Shown here in pieces: positions 9,159 to 17,750 of a stretch of 56,690 nucleotides of DNA; position 1 is the stretch's first letter, and each line of letters begins with the position of its first letter. The stretch is from Lentimicrobium sp. (GTDB lineage: Bacteria; Bacteroidota; Bacteroidia; Bacteroidales; Lentimicrobiaceae): positions 1 through 56,690 of the forward strand of contig JAHYJC010000031.1 in the NCBI GenBank assembly GCA_019429275.1, in the 5' to 3' direction. The notes below the pieces were generated by a model that was given only the letters and a program-made list of their open reading frames with translations, ran no database searches and had not been told where the DNA came from. The translations under genes and the position numbers were made by a program.

Positions 9159-10334
9159 ATGAAAAAAACACTGTTTTTCATCATAGCCCTTGCAGGAATT
9201 ATGATATTCTCTTCCTGTAAGAAAGAGGGGCTGGATCCGGTTCTGGATATGGAAAAAACCATTAATCCCGTATTCACAGCTCCGGCCAACAACTCGGCTT
9301 ATGTTCTTCTTGAGAGCAACAAGGAAAATGTATTTGCCAATTTCACCTGGGCTCCTGCAGAATATGATGTTACTGCCGGCCGAAACTGGAATCTTTTGAA
9401 TTCCGATAAAATTGCTCCTCCTACCTATACCGTTCAGATGGATACTGAAGGAGATAATTTTAGCAGTCCAATAGCTTTAACAGCCACAACCGAGACCAGT
9501 TATTCTCTCACCGTTGGTGATATGAACGGCAAACTTCTGGCCATGGGATTGGCTACAGGTGAAGCCCACAACCTGGTTTTCAGGATTATGGCCGATGTTA
9601 CTATCGGTTCAACTTACGAAAATGCATGGTCTGAAACCATAAAGTTGACCGTAACTCCATTTGAGGCTGAAATATTTTATCCACCTATTTATCTGCTTGG
9701 AGACGCTACCGATCCGGGATGGGACAACGCCAATGCATTACCAATGCATGGATTTAATGAAAATGAATTCGCTATTGTTGCTAACCTGGCTGGTGAAGGT
9801 AAATATCTGAAGTTCATCAAAACGCTGGGCGCCTGGGCTCCGCAATGGGGAACCGATGGAACCGGCACAGGTGAAGCCGGGCCACTGGTTTTCAGGCCAA
9901 CTGAAGATGAACCAGATCCTCCTGCAATTCCAGCTCCTGCTGTTGCTGGCCAATACAGGATTTATGCCAACATTAGTACTTTAACCTATACGATTACAAA
10001 GGCTTCTGAGACTTTGTACCTGTTGGGTGACGGAACTCCTGCAGGCTGGGACAATGCCGGTGCTACTCCACTTACTCAGATAGCTCCTGGTTTATTTGAG
10101 ATCACTGTTCAGCTTGCTGGCGGAGCTACTTATTTCAAGTTCATCGAGACTTTGGGACAATGGGCTCCTCAATATGGAACCGATGCAAACGGAACCGGTG
10201 ATGGCGGAAATCTCGTCCTCAGACCTGATGAAACCGTTCCCGATCCACCTGCAATACCAGTACCTGCAGCTGCCGGAAGTTACAAAATCACGGTTGACCT
10301 TGCCAAAATGATGTACAAGGTTACACCTGCTTAA
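9159..10334 (+). CDS. susE: SusE/SusF-like outer-membrane starch-binding lipoprotein
   Basis: A 391-aa surface lipoprotein (lipobox FSSC, about residue 20) of the SusE/F type. It has an N-terminal Ig-like domain with the FTAPANNSAYVL and FTWAPAEYD signatures. Two tandem carbohydrate-binding repeats follow at about 178-280 and 285-388, each with an LLGD-[AG]-GWDNA start and a YLKF/YFKFI-TLG-WAPQ core. It binds starch helices non-catalytically beside SusC/D. The gene lies 20 bp after susD and ends at a strong terminator, so it closes the operon. Confidence 0.88.
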   Translation: MKKTLFFIIALAGIMIFSSCKKEGLDPVLDMEKTINPVFTAPANNSAYVLLESNKENVFANFTWAPAEYDVTAGRNWNLLNSDKIAPPTYTVQMDTEGDNFSSPIALTATTETSYSLTVGDMNGKLLAMGLATGEAHNLVFRIMADVTIGSTYENAWSETIKLTVTPFEAEIFYPPIYLLGDATDPGWDNANALPMHGFNENEFAIVANLAGEGKYLKFIKTLGAWAPQWGTDGTGTGEAGPLVFRPTEDEPDPPAIPAPAVAGQYRIYANISTLTYTITKASETLYLLGDGTPAGWDNAGATPLTQIAPGLFEITVQLAGGATYFKFIETLGQWAPQYGTDANGTGDGGNLVLRPDETVPDPPAIPVPAAAGSYKITVDLAKMMYKVTPA

Positions 10335-10360
10335 TAAATTGAAATTGAATTAATAAAAAA

Positions 10361-10392
10361 CAGGCTGCCTTAACAGGGCAGCCTGTTTTTTT
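10361..10392 (+). terminator. Terminator of the susCDE operon
   Basis: CAGGCTGCC and GGCAGCCTG form a 9-bp GC-rich stem with a short loop, followed by seven T residues. It lies 27 bp after susE. Confidence 0.9.
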
Positions 10393-10437
10393 ATCCGTAT
10401 TATGCCCAATGTTGTAAATTTGTCGTCCAATTAATGA

Positions 10438-11856
10438 ATGATGGGAAGAAGAGAAAAAACTGATGGTCCACTGATACTGGAAAAAGTTGAGATTATAGAT
10501 GCCGGTGCTGAAGGTAAAGCCATAGCCAGATACAATGATATGGTTGTATTTGTTCCTTTTGTTATTCCGGGAGACATCTGCGACATCAGAATTGTATCAA
10601 GAAAGCGAAGGTTTTATGAAGGACGTGCCATCAAATTTCATCAGCTATCCGACAAAAGAACAGAACCCGTGTGCAGTCATTTCGGCACATGCGGAGGGTG
10701 TAAATGGCAGGGAATGCAATATCAGCATCAATTATACTATAAACAAAAACAAGTACAAGACAACTTCAGCAGGATTGGCCATCTTGAATTTCCCGAAATA
10801 AATTCAATTCTTGGTACTACACAAACTGAATATTACAGAAATAAACTTGAGTATACTTTTTCGCCTTATCGCTGGCTCTCTGATCTCGAAATGAATATTG
10901 AAAAAGATGACCTCGATATGGAAGCTCTTGGATTTCATCTTCCAGGAATGTTTGACAGAGTTCTTGACATTCAGCACTGTTACTTACAGTCAGAGGTCTC
11001 AAACAAAATCAGGCTTGGAGTAAGGGCTTTTGCCAAAGAAAATGGTTTCACCTTTTATGACATCAGGAAATTCAGTGGTGACCTTAGAAATCTGATTATC
11101 CGTAATTCAAATACGGGAGATCTGATGGTTATCATGGTTTTTGGCACTGACGAAATTGAGAAAATCGAGTTGATTATGAACTATATTTCAGATAGTTTTC
11201 CTGAAATCACTTCGCTGTTCTATGTAATTAACCAGAAACGTAACGATACCATTTACGATCTGGAGCCTCAGCTTTTTAAAGGACTGAGCTACATGACCGA
11301 AGAGATGGAAGGACTTCATTTTCGCATCGGGCCTTTGTCATTTTTTCAAACCAACTCTAAACAAGCCCTCGAACTCTACCGTATAACACGCGATTTTGCC
11401 GGGCTTACCGGAAATGAATCTGTTTACGATTTATATACAGGAACAGGAACCATTGCCAATTTTATTGCCTCCAATGCTGCTAAGGTTATTGGAATTGAAT
11501 ATGTTGAACCTGCAGTTTTGGATGCCAGACTGAACTCAGAATTAAATAATATCGGGAATACTCAGTTTTTTGCCGGTGATATGGCAAGGGTGCTATCCAG
11601 AGATTTTACAGAGGAGCATGGTCGGCCTGATGTGGTCATCACCGATCCACCAAGGGCCGGAATGCATGAAAAAGTAATTGACTGGCTAATTGATGCTGCT
11701 CCGGATAAAATTGTTTATGTAAGCTGCAACCCGGCCACACAGGCGCGTGATATAAGTCTTTTGGCGGCCCATTACCGGATAGCAAAAATACAACCGGTTG
11801 ATATGTTCCCGCATACACACCATGTTGAAAATGTGTGCCTGCTTGAAAAAATCTGA
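10438..11856 (+). CDS. rlmD: RlmD/RumA-type 23S rRNA (uracil-C5)-methyltransferase
   Basis: A 472-aa SAM-dependent RNA methyltransferase of the TrmA/RumA family. An N-terminal TRAM domain binds RNA (residues of about 10-65). Cys79, Cys85, Cys88 and Cys181 fit the family's 4Fe-4S cluster (C-x5-C-x2-C plus a distant Cys). The SAM motif YDLYTGTGTIANF, the DPPRAGMH motif and the VSCNPAT catalytic Cys (about 430) are all visible. Expected target is U1939 or U747 of 23S rRNA; many Bacteroidota carry several paralogues, so the exact site is uncertain. It converges end to end with the shikimate kinase gene. Confidence 0.9.
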   Translation: MMGRREKTDGPLILEKVEIIDAGAEGKAIARYNDMVVFVPFVIPGDICDIRIVSRKRRFYEGRAIKFHQLSDKRTEPVCSHFGTCGGCKWQGMQYQHQLYYKQKQVQDNFSRIGHLEFPEINSILGTTQTEYYRNKLEYTFSPYRWLSDLEMNIEKDDLDMEALGFHLPGMFDRVLDIQHCYLQSEVSNKIRLGVRAFAKENGFTFYDIRKFSGDLRNLIIRNSNTGDLMVIMVFGTDEIEKIELIMNYISDSFPEITSLFYVINQKRNDTIYDLEPQLFKGLSYMTEEMEGLHFRIGPLSFFQTNSKQALELYRITRDFAGLTGNESVYDLYTGTGTIANFIASNAAKVIGIEYVEPAVLDARLNSELNNIGNTQFFAGDMARVLSRDFTEEHGRPDVVITDPPRAGMHEKVIDWLIDAAPDKIVYVSCNPATQARDISLLAAHYRIAKIQPVDMFPHTHHVENVCLLEKI

Positions 11857-12372
11857 TTATTTCCTGAATTCCTTTATGGCATTGACCATACTTTCAATTT
11901 CAGGACTCTCGCCTTTGAAAACGAAATGGGCAGCTTCATAAAATTGTTCGCGTTTACTTAAATGCTCTGTAATATAGGCCAGCAGACCACTTTTAGGAAT
12001 TCTTTTTAGCAGCGGGCGTGGATTCTTTGACGCTACCATGCGCTTATAAATTGAAGTTGGATGCATTTTAAGATAAATCACTATACCTGATTTCTTCATA
12101 ATTTCCAGATTATCGAAAAAGCATGGAGTTCCACCTCCGGTAGAAATAACGGTATTGATCCTGTTTGCCAATGAAACCAGAACTGAATGTTCAAGTACCC
12201 TGAATGCATCCTCACCATCAGTAATGAAAATCTGATCTATGGTTTTGCCGGTCATTTTACTAATCACAACATCTGTATCCATAAAATCATAATCAAGAAT
12301 CCTGGCAATCTTTTTTCCAACAGTGGTTTTTCCACTGCCCATGTATCCGGTTATATAAATGGGTTTTCCCAT
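11857..12372 (-). CDS. aroK: Shikimate kinase
   Basis: A 171-aa P-loop kinase that phosphorylates shikimate at the 3-OH in aromatic amino acid synthesis. Walker A GYMGSGKTT is at residues 8-16, DTD for shikimate binding follows at about 32, and VISTGGGTP at about 76. The lid holds KNPRPLL. I use ATG 12372; an upstream TTG at 12399 adds nine residues with no family support. The stop codon abuts the end of rlmD on the other strand. Confidence 0.93.
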   Translation of the reverse strand: MGKPIYITGYMGSGKTTVGKKIARILDYDFMDTDVVISKMTGKTIDQIFITDGEDAFRVLEHSVLVSLANRINTVISTGGGTPCFFDNLEIMKKSGIVIYLKMHPTSIYKRMVASKNPRPLLKRIPKSGLLAYITEHLSKREQFYEAAHFVFKGESPEIESMVNAIKEFRK

Positions 12373-12528
12373 TGGTAATGCATAATTTCTGTTTAACAAA
12401 AATAGACATATTACGTTTAAACCTATAGAGTGATTTGCTTTATCCTTAAATTTGTATAAAACAGTATTAAATTTATTACAATATTTCTACCTGATAATTT
12501 CCTCTTACATAGCAGCAGATCGGATAAA

Positions 12529-14475
12529 ATGTCAGAATTAACCATTCACCAGGTATTGACCAGATACTGGGGATTTTCATCCTTCAGGCCTTTACAGGAA
12601 GATATCATTCATTCTGTTCTTTCGGGAAAGGATACCCTTGCATTGCTTCCGACCGGAGGTGGAAAATCTATTTGTTTTCAAGTACCCGGATTGATGATGG
12701 ATGGGATAACACTCGTTGTCACTCCTCTTATTGCATTAATGAAAGACCAGGTAGAAAATCTTCGGAAACGCAATATTACCGCTGAGGCTGTCTATTCAGG
12801 AATGACGCACAGGGAAATGGAGCTTGCAATGAATCATGTGTTGCACAACAAAGTCAAATTCTTCTATTTATCGCCCGAACGCCTGCTAACCGATATGTTT
12901 CAGACAACCCTGGAACACATTAAAGTGAGCCTTATTGCTGTGGATGAAGCTCATTGTATTTCGCAATGGGGGTACGATTTCAGGCCACCATATTTACGCA
13001 TTGCTGAAATCCGGGATAAATTGCCCGGTGTTCCGGTGATGGCATTAACAGCCACTGCTACACCAAAAGTTGTTGAAGATATTCAGGAAAAACTGCACTT
13101 CCCGGTTAAAAATGTTTTTGAAAGAAGCTTTGAGCGAAAAAATCTGGCCTATGTCGTATTCAAAGACGAAAATAAGCTTGAACGGCTTTTAAAGATTTGC
13201 ACCAATGTGAAAGGAACCGGTATTATTTATGTTCGTAACAGGAGGAAAACCCGAGAAATTGCCGGTTTTCTGATTCGCAATAAAATTAGTGCAGACTTCT
13301 ATCACGCCGGATTATCTCCCCAGGATCGCGAGAAAAAACAAGATGCCTGGAAACGGGGCTTTCTCAGGACAATGGTTTCAACCAATGCTTTTGGAATGGG
13401 GATTGATAAGTCAGATGTCCGGTTTGTTGTACATATGGACCTGCCCGATAGTCTGGAAGCTTATTTTCAGGAAGCCGGAAGAGCAGGAAGAGATGAAATG
13501 AAAGCATATGCTGTATCACTATATGAGGATGCCGATGTGCTCGATTCCCTGCATAACCTGGAACTCTCCTACCCCAGCCCTGATTACATCAGAAATGTAT
13601 ATAAAGCACTGGGCAACTATCTAAATCTGATCCCCGGTACAGGTAGAGATACCGTTCACGAATTTGATCTTATGGCATTTTGCAATACGTACGACTTCAA
13701 ATCATTGATTACATATAACGCACTGAAATTTATTGAACGCGAGGGATTTATTTCAATGAATGAAGCCATGGAAACTCACTCAAGGATAGTTTTTAATGTA
13801 AAAAAGGATGATTTATATCGTTTTCAGGTCGAAAATGCAGTTTATGACCCCATTATAAAAACGATATTACGTTCCTATGGAGGAATATTCACTGAACCAG
13901 TGAGCATAAGTGAAAATGAGCTTGGAAATCGCCTTTCAATCAGTAGTGAACAAATTGCCCGGTTTTTAAAACAATTGGATCGTTTGGAAGTGCTTACCTA
14001 TATTCCGGCAACCGACAAACCCAGAATTACTTTTTGTTCTGAGCTTATCAAAGCTGATGATTTGAGCATTTCTCAACAACATTATTTTGAAAGACGTGCC
14101 GAAGCAGAATTAAGGTTAGAATCGGTTATAAATTATGTAACATCAACCAATAAGTGCAGAAGCCAGATGCTCATATCCTATTTCGGGCAAACCGAAAGTA
14201 AGAGATGCGGCGTTTGTGATGTTTGTATTGAACGTAACAAAGCCGATCTTAGTGAACTGGAATTCAGTCATATAATTGATATTATCAAACCTCTACTTAA
14301 AGTTGGGGGAAGCGATTTGAAACAGTTGGTCGATGCTTGCCCCAGAATAAGTGAAGAAAAGGTTATAAATGCTGTAAACTGGCTTGTCGACAATGATAAA
14401 ATCGCTGTTTCTGATGATGGATTATTCAGATGGATAGCACCTCAGGATGAGAAAGGGAACTATTATACAAAATGA
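12529..14475 (+). CDS. recQ: ATP-dependent DNA helicase RecQ
   Basis: A 648-aa superfamily 2 3'-5' helicase for recombination and fork repair. Helicase motifs: I (LPTGGGKSICFQ, about 40), II DEAH (VDEAHCISQWGYDFRPPY, about 143), III (ALTATATP), V (NAFGMGIDKSDVRFVVHMDLP) and VI (QEAGRAGRDE). A RecQ zinc-binding/winged-helix region follows, with C-x2-C in CGVCDVC at about 565. I see no clear HRDC domain. Its 3' end overlaps the glycosylase gene by 29 bp, so the two repair genes are probably co-expressed. Confidence 0.95.
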   Translation: MSELTIHQVLTRYWGFSSFRPLQEDIIHSVLSGKDTLALLPTGGGKSICFQVPGLMMDGITLVVTPLIALMKDQVENLRKRNITAEAVYSGMTHREMELAMNHVLHNKVKFFYLSPERLLTDMFQTTLEHIKVSLIAVDEAHCISQWGYDFRPPYLRIAEIRDKLPGVPVMALTATATPKVVEDIQEKLHFPVKNVFERSFERKNLAYVVFKDENKLERLLKICTNVKGTGIIYVRNRRKTREIAGFLIRNKISADFYHAGLSPQDREKKQDAWKRGFLRTMVSTNAFGMGIDKSDVRFVVHMDLPDSLEAYFQEAGRAGRDEMKAYAVSLYEDADVLDSLHNLELSYPSPDYIRNVYKALGNYLNLIPGTGRDTVHEFDLMAFCNTYDFKSLITYNALKFIEREGFISMNEAMETHSRIVFNVKKDDLYRFQVENAVYDPIIKTILRSYGGIFTEPVSISENELGNRLSISSEQIARFLKQLDRLEVLTYIPATDKPRITFCSELIKADDLSISQQHYFERRAEAELRLESVINYVTSTNKCRSQMLISYFGQTESKRCGVCDVCIERNKADLSELEFSHIIDIIKPLLKVGGSDLKQLVDACPRISEEKVINAVNWLVDNDKIAVSDDGLFRWIAPQDEKGNYYTK

Positions 14476-15076
14476 TTTTTATACCAGCGATGATGTTGTT
14501 GGCATTGCACGTAAATTGCTGGGAAAAGTACTGGTTTATCATAACGGTTCTGTCAGACTTGCCGGTTGCATTGTGGAAACTGAAGCCTATGCCGGCATCA
14601 GCGACAGAGCTTCACATGCATTTGGGAGCCGATTGACAGCCCGAACTCAAGTCATGTACAGAAACGGAGGTATTGCTTACCTTTATCTCTGTTATGGGCT
14701 GCATAACCTTTTGAATGTTGTTACAAGCACCAGTGGAAATCCACATGCAGTGCTTATAAGAGGAATAATTCCCATTGAAGGAATTCCTTTAATGGAGAAG
14801 ACTAAAAATCGTAAAATTCATCTTCTTAAAGATGGGATTGGCCCTGGCAAATTAACAAAGCTCCTGGGCATCAATCAAAATCTCAATGGTGCACCCCTTG
14901 ATGGAAGCAGAGGGCTTTTTATTGAAGACTCTTATTTTGAGTTTAGCTCAGAAATGGTAATTCAGGGAAAGCGAATAGGGGTTGATTATGCTGGTGAAGA
15001 TGCATTGCTGCCATATCGTTTTAGGGTTGATGTTTTCAATGCTTTAAATGCAATAAAAAAAGCCGGTCTTTTGTGA
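14447..15076 (+). CDS. 3-methyladenine (alkyladenine) DNA glycosylase, AAG/MPG type
   Basis: A 209-aa base-excision repair glycosylase that removes alkylated purines. Family motifs: ARKLLGKVLVY near the N-terminus, IVETEAYAGISDRASHAF with the catalytic Glu, YLCYGLHNLLNVVT, AVLIRGIIP and GPGKLTKLLGI. The length is normal for bacterial AAG (about 190-210 aa). It starts inside recQ with ATG 14447, giving a 29-bp overlap in another frame. Confidence 0.93.
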   Translation: MRKGTIIQNDFYTSDDVVGIARKLLGKVLVYHNGSVRLAGCIVETEAYAGISDRASHAFGSRLTARTQVMYRNGGIAYLYLCYGLHNLLNVVTSTSGNPHAVLIRGIIPIEGIPLMEKTKNRKIHLLKDGIGPGKLTKLLGINQNLNGAPLDGSRGLFIEDSYFEFSSEMVIQGKRIGVDYAGEDALLPYRFRVDVFNALNAIKKAGLL

Positions 15077-15107
15077 GGCCAGCCTTTTACTGTTGAAAAA
15101 AATCAAC

Positions 15108-15380
15108 TTATTTTACATTTTTTGAAAGCTCAGCACCTGGTTTAAATTTAACCACTTTTTTGGCAGCAATTTTTATTTCTTTACCAGTCTGAGGATTACG
15201 TCCTTTACGTGCAGCACGTTTTGATACTGAGAATGAACCAAAACCAACAAGTGCAACGCGATCACCTTTTTTAAGACTCTTTGAAGTTGATGAAATGAAA
15301 GCATCAAGCGCTTTCTTTGAATCGGCTTTTGTGAGGCCTGATTCAGTTGCAATAGCAACGACCAATTCCTGTTTGTTCAT
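15108..15380 (-). CDS. hup: HU-family DNA-binding protein
   Basis: A 90-aa histone-like nucleoid protein that bends DNA as a dimer. It shows the standard N-terminal MNKQELVVAIATESGLTKADSKKALDAF, GFGSFSVSKRAARKGRNPQTGKEI with the DNA-intercalating arm, and the C-terminal VVKFKPGAEL. Nothing about it is unusual. Confidence 0.95.
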   Translation of the reverse strand: MNKQELVVAIATESGLTKADSKKALDAFISSTSKSLKKGDRVALVGFGSFSVSKRAARKGRNPQTGKEIKIAAKKVVKFKPGAELSKNVK

Positions 15381-15547
15381 TTTTTCCTGATTTAAATGAG
15401 TAATGTGTTGGATAACCTATCGCAAATATAAGCTATTCCTTTGTAAAATCAAGCATTTTAGGGTAAAAGATGAAAAAAAGTTAATAAAACCGGTGGTTTG
15501 TTGAAAACTACAGGCCAAATATGGATGAAATCAACACTCTCTGACTG

Positions 15548-16516
15548 CTATTCAATTAATTCAGGGGCTTTGAAAACCAAATTTTCACTTTTTAAACCCC
15601 TCACAAATTCTGGTCCTTTCATCACTTTTTTCCCGGCTGGCTGTAAAATTAGCACTTCTATAAACAAATCACCACAAGCAACAAGTATTTTGCCATCTAC
15701 GGTAAGCCAAACACCACCAGGACCTGATGAGGTTTGAGTATTTGTAACCAATGACCTTAATATTTTAATTTCCCGCTCTGAATCGGCCTGTGTCAACACT
15801 GAGAAAGCTCCGGGAAAAGGACTAAGACCTCTAATCAGGTTATGCACTTCTCTGGCAGGCCTTCTCCAGTCTATCTTGCAGTCCTTTCTGAATAGCCTTG
15901 GCGCATTCCTGAGAATAGCACCATCGGTTATCTGAACCTTTGGGCTAACAGCATCATCTCTTATGGCCTCTATGGTTTTAATTACAAGTTGAGCGCCCAT
16001 AACCTTAAGCCTATCGTGCAACTCTCCTGCTGTTTCGTTTCTGCCAATTGCCAAAGTCTCACTCATGATGATACTTCCGGCATCAATTCCAGCATTTAGG
16101 AAAAAGGTAGTTACACCTGTATGCTGCTCTCCATTGATGATTGCATGGTTGATTGGTGCTGCTCCCCTGTATTCGGGCAGCAAGGATGCATGAAGGTTAA
16201 AACTCCCAAGTTCAGGTAAGCTCCAAACCTCTTCAGGTAGTTTTCTGAAGGCAACTATTACAAAAAGATTAGCGTTCAGATTTTTTAAAGTTGAGATAAA
16301 TACCGGATCTTTCAGGTTTTCGGGCTGCAAAACAGGTATTTTATAGCTGACAGCAAATTCCTTCACCGGAGAGTGTTTGATCTTCAGCCCACGGCCTGCT
16401 GGCTTATCAGCCACCGTGACCACTGCTTTGACATTGAAGCCCCTGACTAAGATCTGATTTAGTGACTCCACCGCAAATTCGGGTGTACCCATAAATACTA
16501 TGTTTATTTCCTTCAT
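15548..16516 (-). CDS. fmt: Methionyl-tRNA formyltransferase
   Basis: A 322-aa enzyme that formylates initiator Met-tRNA with 10-formyl-THF. IVFMGTPEFAVESL begins the protein, followed by the VVTVADKPAGRG loop, the SFNLHASLLPEYRGAAPI active site with catalytic Asn and His, and NAGIDAGSII with catalytic Asp. The C-terminal OB-like domain ends near LKSENLVFKAPEL. The frame continues upstream to 16591, but ATG 16516 matches the family start. Confidence 0.95.
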   Translation of the reverse strand: MKEINIVFMGTPEFAVESLNQILVRGFNVKAVVTVADKPAGRGLKIKHSPVKEFAVSYKIPVLQPENLKDPVFISTLKNLNANLFVIVAFRKLPEEVWSLPELGSFNLHASLLPEYRGAAPINHAIINGEQHTGVTTFFLNAGIDAGSIIMSETLAIGRNETAGELHDRLKVMGAQLVIKTIEAIRDDAVSPKVQITDGAILRNAPRLFRKDCKIDWRRPAREVHNLIRGLSPFPGAFSVLTQADSEREIKILRSLVTNTQTSSGPGGVWLTVDGKILVACGDLFIEVLILQPAGKKVMKGPEFVRGLKSENLVFKAPELIE

Positions 16517-16582
16517 AGAATTTGCTGTTTTATTATGGTTGAATACCGTTGCTTCATCAAAAATAAATCTGTTTTCTGAAAA

Positions 16583-16612
16583 TAAAAACACCCGAAATTA
16601 AGATTCCGGGTG
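16583..16612 (-). terminator. Terminator after the TPR gene
   Basis: On minus, CACCCG and CGGGTG form a 6-bp stem with a 12-nt loop, followed by TTTTT. It separates the TPR gene from fmt downstream. Confidence 0.65.
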
Positions 16613-16637
16613 CAAATATAACTTGGATTTAATATGC

Positions 16638-17321
16638 TTACTGGCCTTTGAGCTTTGCAATGTATTTCTCAATATCTCTTGATTCCAAACTCCTTGGAAA
16701 TTCAATCTTTATCCTTTCGCAAGCATCCAGGGCTTTAGTTTTATTCCCTGCATCTTCAAATGCCCATGCTGCTTTTTGCAGAAATGTTGGCGTGGTGAAA
16801 TCATTTTTACTGACATTGGCAGCCTGGAGATAATAATTTGCAGCCTCTGCAGAATTCCCCAGCTCCATATATGCATCGCCAATAGCACCTTTGGCCATGG
16901 GGGCAACCATATCATCTTTTGTTTTAAACTTCTTCAGGTAACTAATTGCATCTTCAAATTTTCCCTGATTAAGATAAATAATGCCAGTATAGTAGTTTGC
17001 CAGAACAGCAGATTTTGTCATGCTGTAGTCATCAATAATCTCCAGAAACCCCGGATACATTCCATCACCATTTAATGCGAGGTTGAGTGAATCCTGTTCA
17101 AAATATTTTTCTGCCATAAACATTTGCGATTGAGCCTGCTGTTCACGTGGCATTATATAAAAACGCTGAAATCCAAAATAAGCCAAAACCAAAAATGCCA
17201 CAGCTCCGATTACTATTGCCAGCAGCTTTTGGTTTTTTTCAATAAAAATTTCGGTTTTGCTGAGAGCCTCCTCAACAGCCATGATTTTTTCTTCAGTGTT
17301 GTCAGTCTTCTTCTTTGCCAT
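16638..17321 (-). CDS. Membrane-anchored TPR protein (YfgM-like)
   Basis: A 227-aa protein with a short cytoplasmic N-terminus, one transmembrane helix (about 35-54, KLLAIVIGAVAFLVLAYFG) and a periplasmic domain of tetratricopeptide helices: LANYYTGIIYLNQGKFEDAISYL, AKGAIGDAYMELGNSAEAANYYL, LQKAAWAFEDAGNKTKALDA. Such proteins act as scaffolds or chaperone partners. The resemblance to YfgM is in architecture only. Specific function unknown. Confidence 0.8.
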   Translation of the reverse strand: MAKKKTDNTEEKIMAVEEALSKTEIFIEKNQKLLAIVIGAVAFLVLAYFGFQRFYIMPREQQAQSQMFMAEKYFEQDSLNLALNGDGMYPGFLEIIDDYSMTKSAVLANYYTGIIYLNQGKFEDAISYLKKFKTKDDMVAPMAKGAIGDAYMELGNSAEAANYYLQAANVSKNDFTTPTFLQKAAWAFEDAGNKTKALDACERIKIEFPRSLESRDIEKYIAKLKGQ

Positions 17322-17502
17322 TGTATTTAAAATTTGTCGCGCAAAAATACAGTTTTTTTTTCATTTGACAAGTGCAGTTTTTTGATCCTTTCTGACTAAT
17401 TGATTTGGTTTTTTGTCAAATCTTTCATTTTCTCTGTTTTAGTCTGTTTTTTTTGTACTTTTACGAATCTAAGAAGTTAAATCACTTTAAAATTAAGGTT
17501 TT

Positions 17503-17703
17503 ATGGGAAAAGGAGATAAGAAATCCAAACGTGGAAAAATCATTATGGGGTCATATGGAGTTTCCAGACCAAAGAAGACTGCGAAACCTGCTGCACCAAA
17601 GAAAGAAAAGCCGGTAGAAGTTGAAGTAAAAGTAAAAACCACCAAGCCAAAAGCTGCAAAAAAGACAAAAATTGCAGAACCCAGCGCGCCTGATGCTGAA
17701 TAA
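17503..17703 (+). CDS. Small ribosomal protein bTHX-like
   Basis: A 66-aa basic protein whose N-terminus (MGKGDKKSKRGKIIMGSYG) matches the Thx peptide that sits on the 30S head. Bacteroidota versions carry a low-complexity Lys/Ala/Pro-rich tail like the one here. It is a single-gene unit ending at a bidirectional terminator. Confidence 0.8.
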   Translation: MGKGDKKSKRGKIIMGSYGVSRPKKTAKPAAPKKEKPVEVEVKVKTTKPKAAKKTKIAEPSAPDAE

Positions 17704-17721
17704 AAGAAAATTATACTGATA

Positions 17722-17750
17722 AAAAACTCCTTTAATACAGGAGTTTTTTT
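17722..17750. terminator. Bidirectional terminator between thx and murD
   Basis: AACTCCT and AGGAGTT stem (17725-17745) flanked by A and T tracts on both sides. It can end thx on plus and the murD transcript on minus. Confidence 0.8.

Noticed and set aside
15056..15085. Possible terminator at the end of the glycosylase gene
   Set aside because: The GCCGG/CCAGCC arms pair only with bulges and overlap the coding end; too weak to list.
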